Origin: a bacterium HR29
Lineage (GTDB): Bacteria > Chloroflexota > Dehalococcoidia > Tepidiformales > Tepidiformaceae
Assembly: GCA_002898215.1 (NCBI GenBank)
Contig: BEIF01000001.1
Coordinates: 601,501-665,500, forward strand
Direction: 5' to 3'
Length of the DNA stretch: 64,000 nucleotides
The number at the start of each line of letters is the position of its first letter. The first letter of the stretch is position 1. Both the position numbers and the translations under genes were made by a program. Under the pieces are notes generated by a model, which saw only the letters and a program-made list of their open reading frames with translations, was not told the DNA's origin and searched no databases. Of this stretch, positions 35,583 through 43,865 are shown in pieces.

Positions 35583-36325
35583 GCTTCGTTGTCCTCCGCC
35601 GGTGGGGAAGGTTGAATGCGAACAACCGCCGCGCGGTCGATGGATTCATCGATGGCGCGTGGGGTGTCGGCAGACATCCTAGCATCGGGGGCCACTAGGC
35701 GGGAACGGAGCAGGCGGGCGGCAAGCATCGCCACGGTGGCGAGGGCGAGTGCGCCCCAGAGGTAGCCACCGACGACGTCGCTGGGCCAGTGCGCGCCAAC
35801 GTAGACCCGAGCCCAGCCCGCGGGGAGGATGACGGCAGCGGCGGCAAGACGGATTGCGACCGCGGGCGCTCGCGGCAGCACGCAGGGGGCGAGCAGCGCG
35901 AGCGCGCCGTAGGTGAGAACGTCCCCATACACATGCCCGCTGGGAAACCCCGGGTCGCCGCGGAGCCGGTCGATGACGAGACCGTAGCCGGCCGTTGGCC
36001 GCGGGGAGTCGATAGCCTCCTTCAGGAGCTGGCTTCCGCTTTGGAGCAGGAGGAGGGCGAATCCCAGCACGGCGGGCCGCCAGGGGTGGCCCCTTCGCTC
36101 ACGCCACACCCAGAAGGCGAAGAACGCCCCACCCGGCAGCCAGCGGAGGTCGCCCGCCCGGTTCACAGCTTCGGCTAAGGTGTCCAGCCCTCCGATGGAC
36201 TGGGTCCGGCGCGCCAACCACACGTCGCCCGGCAGGGGGGCGTGGACGAGACCGACCCACACCGAGAGGCCGACCGCCGCCACGACGAGGGAGAGCAGGG
36301 CCAGGGGGACGCGGGGGACGTTCAT
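35579..36325 (-). CDS. PAP2-superfamily membrane phosphatase
   Basis: A 248-residue membrane protein with about six segments. It carries the three phosphatase motifs: [13 protein letters not shown] and [12 protein letters not shown], with the catalytic His pair. Family members dephosphorylate lipid phosphates such as undecaprenyl pyrophosphate or phosphatidate. The ATG at 36325 lies only 12 bases after the tRNA-Ala 3' end and has no ribosome site, so tRNA processing may create a nearly leaderless message. The stop overlaps the 12S-like gene. Confidence 0.9.
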   Translation of the reverse strand: MNVPRVPLALLSLVVAAVGLSVWVGLVHAPLPGDVWLARRTQSIGGLDTLAEAVNRAGDLRWLPGGAFFAFWVWRERRGHPWRPAVLGFALLLLQSGSQLLKEAIDSPRPTAGYGLVIDRLRGDPGFPSGHVYGDVLTYGALALLAPCVLPRAPAVAIRLAAAAVILPAGWARVYVGAHWPSDVVGGYLWGALALATVAMLAARLLRSRLVAPDARMSADTPRAIDESIDRAAVVRIQPSPPAEDNEA

Positions 36326-36337
36326 ATGCGATTGAGA

Positions 36338-36413
36338 TGGTGGAGACGAGGGGATTCGAACCCCTGACCTCAGCAATGCGAGTGCTGCGCTCTCCCGACT
36401 GAGCTACGTCCCC
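36338..36413 (-). tRNA. tRNA-Ala (anticodon CGC)
   Basis: A complete 76-base tRNA with CCA encoded. The acceptor arm GGGGACG pairs with CGTCTCC and includes the G3-U70 wobble that identifies alanine tRNA. The anticodon loop CTCGCAT gives anticodon CGC, reading GCG codons. The D arm, TTCGAAT T-loop and discriminator A are normal. It sits 12 bases upstream of the PAP2 gene on the same strand. Confidence 0.96.
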
Positions 36414-36440
36414 ACGAACCCTTGGGGCGGACAAACGAAG

Positions 36441-36469
36441 CGGCCGCTACCCATCGTAGGAAGCGGCCG
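36441..36469 (-). terminator. Stem-loop between the zinc-ribbon gene and tRNA-Ala
   Basis: CGGCCGCT (36441-36448) pairs with AGCGGCCG (36462-36469) around a 13-base loop. On the minus strand, TTCGTTTGT follows, which is mildly T-rich. It would terminate the zinc-ribbon gene before the tRNA. Confidence 0.55.
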
Positions 36470-36495
36470 TTCGGGCAGTCAATTCGTGCGGCGGG

Positions 36496-36666
36496 TTACT
36501 TCTTCTGGCTCGAGCCCCTCCCGATGCGGTAGCTTGTCTCTCCGGTGAATTGCCGCTCCATCCCGCACTTCTTGCAGCGACCGAAGGTCAACTCACCTCG
36601 GGGTGGCTCCAGGATCCAGTGATGGACGCAATCGCTGACAGCCTGGAGCGCTTCTGCTTTCGCCAT
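36496..36666 (-). CDS. Small zinc-ribbon-like protein, 56 residues
   Basis: A short gene with a good GAGAGGGG ribosome site. The protein starts MAKAEALQAVSDC; Cys13, His15/His16, Cys31 and Cys34 (CVHHW ... GRCKKCG) form a likely zinc site, followed by ERQF and a basic tail. I recall similar short CxHHW/CxxCG proteins in Chloroflexota, but no function. It stands alone between the rimM unit and tRNA-Ala, ending about 25 bases before a stem-loop. Confidence 0.75.
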   Translation of the reverse strand: MAKAEALQAVSDCVHHWILEPPRGELTFGRCKKCGMERQFTGETSYRIGRGSSQKK

Positions 36667-36781
36667 CTGGAAGGACCCCTCTCCGCGTGGTTGTGGTGTG
36701 GGCGCTTCCGGAGATCGACCCGCCGGAACCCCGGCGTAGTCTACGCCGGCGCTATAGAGGCTTTCAATGGCATTCCAGGGG
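36667..36781. other. Intergenic region with 19-base palindrome
   Basis: A perfect inverted repeat, CCGGCGTAG and CTACGCCGG with one centre base, lies at 36731-36749. As RNA it forms a seven-base-pair stem with a five-base loop. It follows rimM and precedes the zinc-ribbon gene on the minus strand, so it may be a terminator without T-run or an operator for the small gene. Confidence 0.55.
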
Positions 36782-37294
36782 TCATGGCGAATCGTCGAAT
36801 AGCCCGGGCAACGGTGTGATACGCACCTCCCCTGCGGTGAGGTCGACCGACTGCACCACCTCGCCGATGGCGGGCACGAGAATCTCCCGCTCGCCGCTCC
36901 GGACCACGTAGACGTCGTTGGCGCCGGTGGCGAGGACCTCTTCGATGACGCCGAGAACGTGTCCGGAGTCCGTCACGACACGGAGCCCGAGGAGTTCGAA
37001 CACGAAGTATGCGTCCTCGCTCGAGCGGCGCAGCTCCGCGTCGGGCACCTCGAGCAGGGCACCGCGGAGGGCTTCCGCCTCGTCGCGCGAGCTCACGCCC
37101 TCCAGGGCGAGGAGCCAAGCGCCTCCGCCGGCCGGTCGCGACCCTCGGATGGGGTAGCGCCGTTCGCCCGCCCAGACGGCTCCCCCGGGTTGGAGGTTCG
37201 GTGCCTCGGGGTCGAACGGGGCGACGCGCAGCTCGCCGCGCACGCCGTGGGGCCTCAGGACGCGGCCGACGGCGGTGTAGCCGGGTCGCGGCTC
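36782..37294 (-). CDS. rimM: Ribosome maturation factor RimM, start codon unclear
   Basis: RimM helps assemble the 30S head. The conserved N-terminal PRC-preceding domain begins VGRVLRPHGVRGELRV, and the PRC-barrel domain ends near SVDLTAGEVRITPLPGLF. No ATG, GTG or TTG lies between the KH-gene stop and this conserved start. The nearest canonical ATG is at 37420, deep inside the KH gene, and would add about 50 unrelated residues. The coordinate given is the first reasonable codon upstream of the conserved region, not a demonstrated start. The true start may be non-canonical, or the sequence may hold an error. Confidence 0.75.
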   Translation of the reverse strand, partial: EPRPGYTAVGRVLRPHGVRGELRVAPFDPEAPNLQPGGAVWAGERRYPIRGSRPAGGGAWLLALEGVSSRDEAEALRGALLEVPDAELRRSSEDAYFVFELLGLRVVTDSGHVLGVIEEVLATGANDVYVVRSGEREILVPAIGEVVQSVDLTAGEVRITPLPGLFDDSP

Positions 37295-37538
37295 AGTCGC
37301 CGATCTCCAGCCTGACGCGGCGGTCTTCCTTGATGGCGGCGATTTTGAGGACGGCGCGGAGGGCTTCGGCGACCCGCCCGCCTCGGCCGATGACCTTCCC
37401 CCAGTCGTCTTCGGCCACATCGAGGCGGATGACGACGCGGTCTCCGTTCTCCTCGCGCTCCTCCACGCGGACGGCTTCCGGCTCATCGACGAGGGCCTTC
37501 GCGAGATATTCGACCAGGTTCGCCATCCGCGAAGGCAT
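37293..37538 (-). CDS. KH-domain RNA-binding protein (KhpA/YlqC family)
   Basis: An 81-residue single KH domain. It shows the GxxG loop VIGRGGRVAEALRAVL and the usual start MANLVEYLAKALVDEPEAV. Family members form KhpA/KhpB dimers that bind RNA. The ATG at 37538 has GGAG upstream; a second ATG four codons later (37526) matches the family start better but has no ribosome site. It lies between rpsP and rimM, its normal place. Confidence 0.9.
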   Translation of the reverse strand: MPSRMANLVEYLAKALVDEPEAVRVEEREENGDRVVIRLDVAEDDWGKVIGRGGRVAEALRAVLKIAAIKEDRRVRLEIGD

Positions 37539-37544
37539 CGGGGC

Positions 37545-37841
37545 CTACTCCGATGGGGAGGATTGCGCCGTTCCTGCCGGCGCCTTCAGAAACTTCGCCG
37601 CCTCTTCGAGGCCGGCTCGGCGGAGAACCTTCGCTGCCGCCTCGGATGGCTGGGCACCCTTCCGAATCCACTCCCGCGCCCGTTCCAAATCGATGCGCGC
37701 CGTCGGCGGGTCGGTGTGCGGGTCGTACGAACCGAGGAGGTCGACGAAGGCGCCGTCCCGCTTCGCGCGGGCGTCGGCTACGACGACGCGGAAGTAGTGC
37801 TGTTTCTTCTTGCCGGTGGGCCGGAGTCGGATCTTCAGCAT
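37545..37841 (-). CDS. rpsP: Ribosomal protein S16
   Basis: A 98-residue small-subunit protein with the family start MLKIRLRPTGKKKQHYFRVVVADAR and the block DLLGSYDPHT. The ATG has AGGGA five bases upstream. It precedes the KH gene by six bases and follows ffh, as in many bacteria. Confidence 0.97.
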   Translation of the reverse strand: MLKIRLRPTGKKKQHYFRVVVADARAKRDGAFVDLLGSYDPHTDPPTARIDLERAREWIRKGAQPSEAAAKVLRRAGLEEAAKFLKAPAGTAQSSPSE

Positions 37842-37920
37842 GGGCGTCCCTGTCTTCGAATCGTCGAACCTCGGTCGCGCTCTCCAGTGTGCACGCTTGC
37901 GCTGGTACAGGGTAGGCCGT

Positions 37921-39249
37921 TCATCGGCGGGCTCCCGGCAACACGGGGAAGCGGCCGGTCGTGATCTGCTTGGCGATTTTCCTCGCTTCGAAGAACTGTT
38001 TGAGGAGCTGGTTCACCTCCTGCGGGGTCGTGCCGCTGCCGCGAGCGATCCGTCGCCGCCGGCGGCCGTCGATCTTCTCCGGGTGGCGCCGCTCCCACGG
38101 GGTCATCGACAGCACGATCGCTTCGGCGTGCTTGAAGAAGTCGTCGTCGATCTCGGCCACGCCGAGCTGGGCTTTGATCCGACTGAAGCCGGGGAGCATC
38201 TGGACCAGCTGTCCGAGGGGGCCCATGCGCCGCACACGCCGCAACTGCTCGATGAAGTCCTGCAGGTCGAAGGTCCCCTTCCGCAGCTTCTCGGCGAACC
38301 TGTCCGTCTCCTCCTCGCCCATCGCCTCCTTGGCCTTCTCAATGAGCGTGAGGAGGTCGCCCATGCCCAGAATCCGGCTGGCCATCCGGTCGGGGTAGAA
38401 GGGCTCGAGCGCGTCCGGGCGTTCCCCGACGCCCACGAACTTGATGGGCACCCCCAGCACGGCGCGGATGGAGAGGGCCGCCCCGCCACGGGCGTCGCCA
38501 TCCATCTTGGTGAGGACGACGCCCGTGATGCCGACCTTCTGGTGGAACTCCTTGGCCGCGTTCACGGCATCCTGGCCGGCCATCGCGTCGGCCACGAAGA
38601 GCACCTCGGCTGGCTTCAGCTCGGCCCGCAGTTCGGCCACCTCGCGCATCATCTCTTCGTCGACGTGGAGCCGCCCTGCAGTGTCGACGATCAGGTGCGT
38701 GGCCCCGGCCCGTTTCGCCTTCTCGAGCGCAGTACGGGCGATCTCCAACGGCGGGACACTCGTCCCTTCGTGGTGGATGGGGACGTCGAGCTGGCGGGCG
38801 AGCGTCACCAGCTGATCGACCGCGGCGGGCCGGTAGATGTCGCACGCGGCCAGGTACGGGCGCTTCCGCTGCTTGCGGAGGAGGAGCGCGAGCTTCGCCG
38901 CCGTGGTCGTCTTCCCCGAGCCCTGGAGGCCGACCAGCATGATGACCGTCGGCGGTTGCGGCGACGAGGCGAGCTGCGGCGCTTCATCGCCGAGAACGTG
39001 CACCAGCTCCTGGTACACGATGTCGATGACCTGCTGCGCAGGTGTGAGCGACCGGAGGACCTCGGCGCCGAGCGCCTTCTCACGCACCCGCGACGTGAAC
39101 TCCCGGACGACGCGGAAGTTCACGTCGGCTTCGAGCATGGCGAGACGGACCTCGCGCAGGGCCTGGTCCAAATCCTCTTCGGTGACGACCCCGCGCGAGC
39201 CGAACTTCCGGAAGGCGTCCTGGAGCTTCGCCGTCAGGCTCTCGAACAT
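37921..39249 (-). CDS. ffh: Signal recognition particle protein Ffh
   Basis: The 442-residue SRP54 GTPase, which delivers membrane and secreted proteins with 4.5S RNA. N domain (1-90), G domain with P-loop GLQGSGKTTTAAKLA and DTAGRLHVDEEMM, and M domain with SMTPWERRHPEKIDGRRRRRIARGSG. No ribosome site precedes the ATG; a -10-like TAGAAT nine bases upstream suggests an almost leaderless message. The 4.5S RNA gene was not found in the window. Confidence 0.96.
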   Translation of the reverse strand: MFESLTAKLQDAFRKFGSRGVVTEEDLDQALREVRLAMLEADVNFRVVREFTSRVREKALGAEVLRSLTPAQQVIDIVYQELVHVLGDEAPQLASSPQPPTVIMLVGLQGSGKTTTAAKLALLLRKQRKRPYLAACDIYRPAAVDQLVTLARQLDVPIHHEGTSVPPLEIARTALEKAKRAGATHLIVDTAGRLHVDEEMMREVAELRAELKPAEVLFVADAMAGQDAVNAAKEFHQKVGITGVVLTKMDGDARGGAALSIRAVLGVPIKFVGVGERPDALEPFYPDRMASRILGMGDLLTLIEKAKEAMGEEETDRFAEKLRKGTFDLQDFIEQLRRVRRMGPLGQLVQMLPGFSRIKAQLGVAEIDDDFFKHAEAIVLSMTPWERRHPEKIDGRRRRRIARGSGTTPQEVNQLLKQFFEARKIAKQITTGRFPVLPGARR

Positions 39250-39258
39250 CGAAACTCG

Positions 39259-39264
39259 ATTCTA
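39259..39264 (-). promoter_or_regulatory. Candidate -10 box of ffh, near-leaderless
   Basis: TAGAAT on the minus strand ends nine bases before the ffh ATG, giving a leader of about two bases. No good -35 box is visible. Confidence 0.45.
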
Positions 39265-39293
39265 CCGTATCGGCCGAACGGCGCGCCGGAGGC

Positions 39294-42200
39294 TCATTCG
39301 GCCTGAGCCTGCACCCGAGCGGTCGCCCAGCGCGCCAGAGCGTCCTGGTCGACCTCGTAGATGCGCCCTTCGCCTGCCGCGAACACGAGGTGCAATTCAG
39401 GCATGTCCTCCAGCATAGTGAGGACGGCCGGGTCGGCCAGGGCGCGCTCCGTCGTCCCCACGACCACGTATCGGACGCCGTACTTCCGGAGAAATGCCCG
39501 CGCGTAGTCGGGGTCCGGGTCGGCCCAGAAGCGGCGCGTCTGGGCGAAGCGCTCGGCCACCCAGGCGCTCGAATCCCATCGCTGTTGCGTCTGGTGCCAG
39601 TCCCATCCGATGACCGTGGGAAGGCCGGTGAGCATGCTCATCCGGCCGACCCAGTGATACAGGCTGCCGACCGCCTCGACGATGACCGGGGTGCCTTCGG
39701 GATGGGTCCGCAGCCAGCGTACGAGCGGCTCGTCGTCGGCGAGGCGGAGTGTGACATCGTCCCCGGGGTCGGGTGTTCCCTTGTCCTCCCTGAACACCCC
39801 GGCCCGGAGGAAGGCGAGGCCGTCCAGCGTCGGGCCGATGGAGGAATCGAACCGTTCCTGCTGTCGCGCGGGGACGCCCATCCAGAGGTATCCCGAGGCG
39901 GCGAACAGCACGCAGGCGGCGAAGGCCAGGGAGGCGGACGAGACCAGCCGCTTCCCCCGGCGGACGCGCACGCGAACGCGGGCGCCTCGGCGCTCGAACA
40001 GCTCACCAGCCACGATGCACAGCCCTGCCCCGCTCGCGATCGCGAAGAGCTGCCAAGCCTGGAGGGAGAACTTGAAGACGGTGTTCATCCGCTGGATGTC
40101 GTTGTCGACCGTCACCAGGTCGATGCCCGCGGCGACGGCCAAGGCGAACCCGAACAGCCCGGCCGCGAGCAGCCGAGGAAGCGCGACGACGGGTTGGCGG
40201 AGTTCGTGCCAGAAGAGGAGGCCGAAGAGGGTGATGAGGAGGAACGCCAGGGCAACGGTGGCGTAGCCGGTGCGGTGGGCAAGGGCGACGATGCCGGCAG
40301 CCAGGAGGAGCATGGCGGCCGCGTCGAAGGGGCGGACCGCGAGGGGGAGCGGCACCGCGTCCGTGCGGGCGCTGGCGATGCGGACCGCGAGGTAGGCCGT
40401 CGCGACGGTGAGGAAGATGCCGAAGTACGCGACGAACTGTTGCGGGGGCGTGGTTTCGGAAGCGCGGTGAACCCCCGTCCCGAAGGTCTCGAAGCGCGCC
40501 TCGAACGGCCACCACGGCACCGTGGCCGCCGCCGCTCCGATGGCCAGCATCGCACCCGGGAGTCCGAGACGGCGCGTGCAGAGCGCCGCCGTCACGAGGG
40601 CGGCGAGGCCTGTCACCGTGGCTGTGGGGAAATCCCAGGTGTGCACGGCCCGCAGCATCCCCAGGCCGAAGCCGTACACGGCGGCAAGGACGAGCGGCCG
40701 CATCCGGTCGCCGCGGATGGCGCTCGCCGTGCCCGCGACGGCAAGGGCTACGAGGCCGCTGAAGAACCCGATCGCCATCAGGTGCGGGTGGAGGTCGGCG
40801 AAGGTGAACGTCCAGAGCGGGAACTCGGTGATGTCGAAGCTGCCGAAGTGGACACGGCTGGAACGCCACCAGTCGAATGGCGGCAGGGAGGCGCTTTGGA
40901 AGGCCCAAGCCCACAGACCGCCCGCCAGCGAGGCTGCCCCGCCGATGACCGGAACGCCTGCGGCAGCGTGCCACCGGTCGACAGCCTGGAACCGTTCGAT
41001 GAGTTGGTGCATGGGGTCGAGGTTCGAGGCGAAGACGACGAAGCCCGCCGAGAGCAGTCCCGATGCCGTCGGCCAGCGGGTGTCGCGCGGACGGACGACC
41101 GCCGAGGTCACCGCCGCTCCCGCCGCCCCTGCGCCCGCCGCGGCGAGGGCGGCATAGGTGGGCACGGCCAGGTTGAAGGCCACCTCCGGCACAAGGCCGA
41201 GCGCCCTCGTGGGTACCGCAGCGAGGAACCAGCCGAGGTAGTAGTAGTTCATGGCGCCGCCGGCGAACCACGGGTCGTACGGGGGCAGAACGGTGGAGCG
41301 GCTCACGGCGGTGAAGTACGCCAGCTCCATCGGCTTCTCGCCGCCGAAAGGGTGATGCCAGAGGTCAGGGTTCGTCCAGCGGAGGAGCAGGAAGAATCCG
41401 AAAGTCCCGAGGAAGAGCGCCTCGAAGGCGGCCCAGCTTCGCCAATGGGTGCGCTCGACGGCCCGCATCTCCCCGCGGAAGCGCGCCCACCCCGCCAGCC
41501 CCGCGGCGCTCACCGCGACCCAGGCCGCCCACGCCGTGTTATCGGAGAAGGTGGGGCCGCCCCAGGCGACGAGCATCCAGGTGAGGCAGCCGACCGCGGC
41601 GAAGCCGGCGACCTTCGAAAAGCCCCAAGCGGCGGCGGGCATGGAGGGCAGGAGACGCACCATCCATGGGACGAGGGCGATCGCTGGCAACTCGAGCCAG
41701 AGTAGCCAGAAGAGCGCCGGCCAGCGGGCAACCGGGCCTTCGTCCCGGAAAACGCTCGAGAACCTCCCGCCTTCCTGCTGCAGCGCCGCCTCCCGGTCCG
41801 TCAGCAGGAGCCCGTTCGAGCGGCCTTGCGCCGGCACCAAGTTGACCGCTCGCTCGGGGCGCGCCTCCATGAGGAGCGCGAACGCCGCCTCGGCGTTCCA
41901 GGCGGGCGTCTTCCGGTAAATCCGCACCCGGGGATGGTCGTACACCGTGAAGGACTCCTCGGCGCGGGAATCGTCGATGGAGAGCCCGAACAACGAGGGT
42001 CGCGATGTGAACTCCGCCACCAACTCGAACCCCAGACGCCCGCTTTCGAGCAGTTCGTAGTACCGGATGGTCGCCGGGTACTCCGCTTCGAGGTTCGGGA
42101 CCGACCCACGGACGCGGTCCGACGCCAGCACCACGTAGTCGGCATCGATGAGCCCTCCGGAGGTTCCCGGGCCGCCGTACACGAGCCGCCGCACCTTCTC

Positions 42201-43769
42201 GGGCGAATCCGGGGCGTACAGGTCGAGCGGGATGATGCGGTACTGGCTCGGAGAGGCTCCGGGGAGCGGGAGCGGGAGGGCGTCGTCCCAGTACTCCATC
42301 GTGATCGCGCTCCCGGGGGGCACGTTGGCGTAAATCCATCGGCTCGCCTCGACCCGAGGGTTTTCCCTCGTGTAGATGCTCTGGAAGGCGAGTGCCCACG
42401 CGGCTGTCAGGACGACGGCCGAGAGGGCCGCTGCCCGGCCGCTTCCCGTCGGAAGCCGGAGGCTGCCGAACACCGTTACCCGCTCGGGTGCGGCGCGCCA
42501 GGCGGCTGCGAGCGCCCACGCGGCTGCCGTACACAGCCCCGGGTAGGCAGGGACGAAGTAACGCATGAAGCTCACGAAACGGGTGCCGTAGAACCCGAAT
42601 GTGACGGCCACCAGCGCCAAAGGAAGTGCCCAGGCAGCGTCCCCGCGTCGGAAGAGACGCCATCCGCCTGCCACGCAACCTGCCGCTGCCGCGAGCCCGA
42701 GCGGGAGGCCCAGCCCCCACAGCGCAACGTGGAGTGTCGGCCCGACGATTGGCGTGCGCCGGGCGAACTGAACGAATGGGGGGTAGTCGACCTTCCCCGT
42801 CTGGAAGTCCATCTCCCGGGCCACATCGCTGACCCAGCGGGAGTCGAAGCGGAGATCCCAGGGGTCTGGTCCGGCGAAGGCGAAGGGTTGTGCGACCCGG
42901 AAGACGGCGAAGGCGACGAGGAGGCAGAGGAGGAGCCCCGCGGCGTCGGACCAAACGTTCCCTTCGGGATGCAACCGGCCGCTGCCCCAGCGGAGGCCAT
43001 CGGGGCGGCCTCGGCTCAGCCGGCGGAGGAAGGCTGCGCCCGCCGGAAGGACGAGGAGCAGCGCTGCGGAGACCTTCGAGGCGACGGCCAATGCGAGCGA
43101 CGGCCCCGCGAAGGCAGCCATGAGCGCGAGGTACCTGCGGGGGGGAGCACGCGCAGCGGCCAGGGAGGCCCAGAGCAGGGATGTGCCGAACAGAGTGACG
43201 TACGGGTCGCTCGTCCAGAAGTGGGCGAGCTGAGTCGGGAGGACGGCGAGGGCGTAGAGGAGGGATGCCAACAGCCCGATGCCCCTTCCCCAGAGGGACG
43301 TGGCGGCGCCCAGGACAAGGAGGACGGTGAGCGCATCGGCGAACGCGGTGACGCGACGACCCCAGACCACGTCCGAGCCGTAGGAGTTATCGCGACCGGG
43401 CGGGTCGTCGCCGGCCAAGGTGCTCGCCGCCTTCCCCAGGTAGAGGGGCACAGCGCCGTAGACGAAGGAGGGCGTGTCGGGCGCGTTGAAGGGGTTCGCG
43501 GGGTTCCGGGCCGAATCGAAGTATTCCGAAAGGGAGCCCGGCCAGTCGATGCGGCTGGAGACGATGGCGATGTGGCGTTCGTCGGGGTGGAGGTGCAGGG
43601 GCGCTGATGCCCCGCTTGGTCGGTCCCAGCCGAGCCCGTGGAAGCGAAGGGCGATGGCCACGAGCAGCACGCCCGCAACAGCTGCCGTCCACACCGTCTC
43701 GGCCGAGGCCAGGCGGCTCGGCGGCCGGACGATGCGCCGCCATGCGGACCAACGCCGGATGCCCGCCAC
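39294..43769 (-). CDS. GT39-like glycosyltransferase fused to DUF2298 (Chlor_Arch_YYY) membrane protein
   Basis: A 1491-residue polytopic membrane protein with two halves. The N-terminal half (about 1-600) resembles GT-C dolichyl/polyprenyl-phosphate mannosyltransferases (GT39), with an acidic loop motif LHPDERHIAIVSS after the first membrane segment. The C-terminal half (about 740-1491) has the DUF2298 hallmark MNYYYLGW, plus HFGSFDITEFPLWTFTFADLHPHLMAIGF. Known carriers of this domain are Chloroflexi and archaea. The GTG start has GGAGG upstream. It probably glycosylates an extracellular or envelope product; donor and acceptor are unknown. Confidence 0.85.
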   Translation of the reverse strand: MAGIRRWSAWRRIVRPPSRLASAETVWTAAVAGVLLVAIALRFHGLGWDRPSGASAPLHLHPDERHIAIVSSRIDWPGSLSEYFDSARNPANPFNAPDTPSFVYGAVPLYLGKAASTLAGDDPPGRDNSYGSDVVWGRRVTAFADALTVLLVLGAATSLWGRGIGLLASLLYALAVLPTQLAHFWTSDPYVTLFGTSLLWASLAAARAPPRRYLALMAAFAGPSLALAVASKVSAALLLVLPAGAAFLRRLSRGRPDGLRWGSGRLHPEGNVWSDAAGLLLCLLVAFAVFRVAQPFAFAGPDPWDLRFDSRWVSDVAREMDFQTGKVDYPPFVQFARRTPIVGPTLHVALWGLGLPLGLAAAAGCVAGGWRLFRRGDAAWALPLALVAVTFGFYGTRFVSFMRYFVPAYPGLCTAAAWALAAAWRAAPERVTVFGSLRLPTGSGRAAALSAVVLTAAWALAFQSIYTRENPRVEASRWIYANVPPGSAITMEYWDDALPLPLPGASPSQYRIIPLDLYAPDSPEKVRRLVYGGPGTSGGLIDADYVVLASDRVRGSVPNLEAEYPATIRYYELLESGRLGFELVAEFTSRPSLFGLSIDDSRAEESFTVYDHPRVRIYRKTPAWNAEAAFALLMEARPERAVNLVPAQGRSNGLLLTDREAALQQEGGRFSSVFRDEGPVARWPALFWLLWLELPAIALVPWMVRLLPSMPAAAWGFSKVAGFAAVGCLTWMLVAWGGPTFSDNTAWAAWVAVSAAGLAGWARFRGEMRAVERTHWRSWAAFEALFLGTFGFFLLLRWTNPDLWHHPFGGEKPMELAYFTAVSRSTVLPPYDPWFAGGAMNYYYLGWFLAAVPTRALGLVPEVAFNLAVPTYAALAAAGAGAAGAAVTSAVVRPRDTRWPTASGLLSAGFVVFASNLDPMHQLIERFQAVDRWHAAAGVPVIGGAASLAGGLWAWAFQSASLPPFDWWRSSRVHFGSFDITEFPLWTFTFADLHPHLMAIGFFSGLVALAVAGTASAIRGDRMRPLVLAAVYGFGLGMLRAVHTWDFPTATVTGLAALVTAALCTRRLGLPGAMLAIGAAAATVPWWPFEARFETFGTGVHRASETTPPQQFVAYFGIFLTVATAYLAVRIASARTDAVPLPLAVRPFDAAAMLLLAAGIVALAHRTGYATVALAFLLITLFGLLFWHELRQPVVALPRLLAAGLFGFALAVAAGIDLVTVDNDIQRMNTVFKFSLQAWQLFAIASGAGLCIVAGELFERRGARVRVRVRRGKRLVSSASLAFAACVLFAASGYLWMGVPARQQERFDSSIGPTLDGLAFLRAGVFREDKGTPDPGDDVTLRLADDEPLVRWLRTHPEGTPVIVEAVGSLYHWVGRMSMLTGLPTVIGWDWHQTQQRWDSSAWVAERFAQTRRFWADPDPDYARAFLRKYGVRYVVVGTTERALADPAVLTMLEDMPELHLVFAAGEGRIYEVDQDALARWATARVQAQAE

Positions 43770-43865
43770 GGGACCTCCATGGAGACGGATTGCCAGCGCA
43801 AGGCCTCCGCGGGCCCCTGCGCCGCGCTCCCCGCGGAAGATACGCCAGGACGCCGATTCAGTCGT

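Noticed and set aside
36338-36413. tRNA-Ala as an integration site for a mobile element
   Set aside because: No integrase gene and no repeated copy of the tRNA 3' end were seen nearby.
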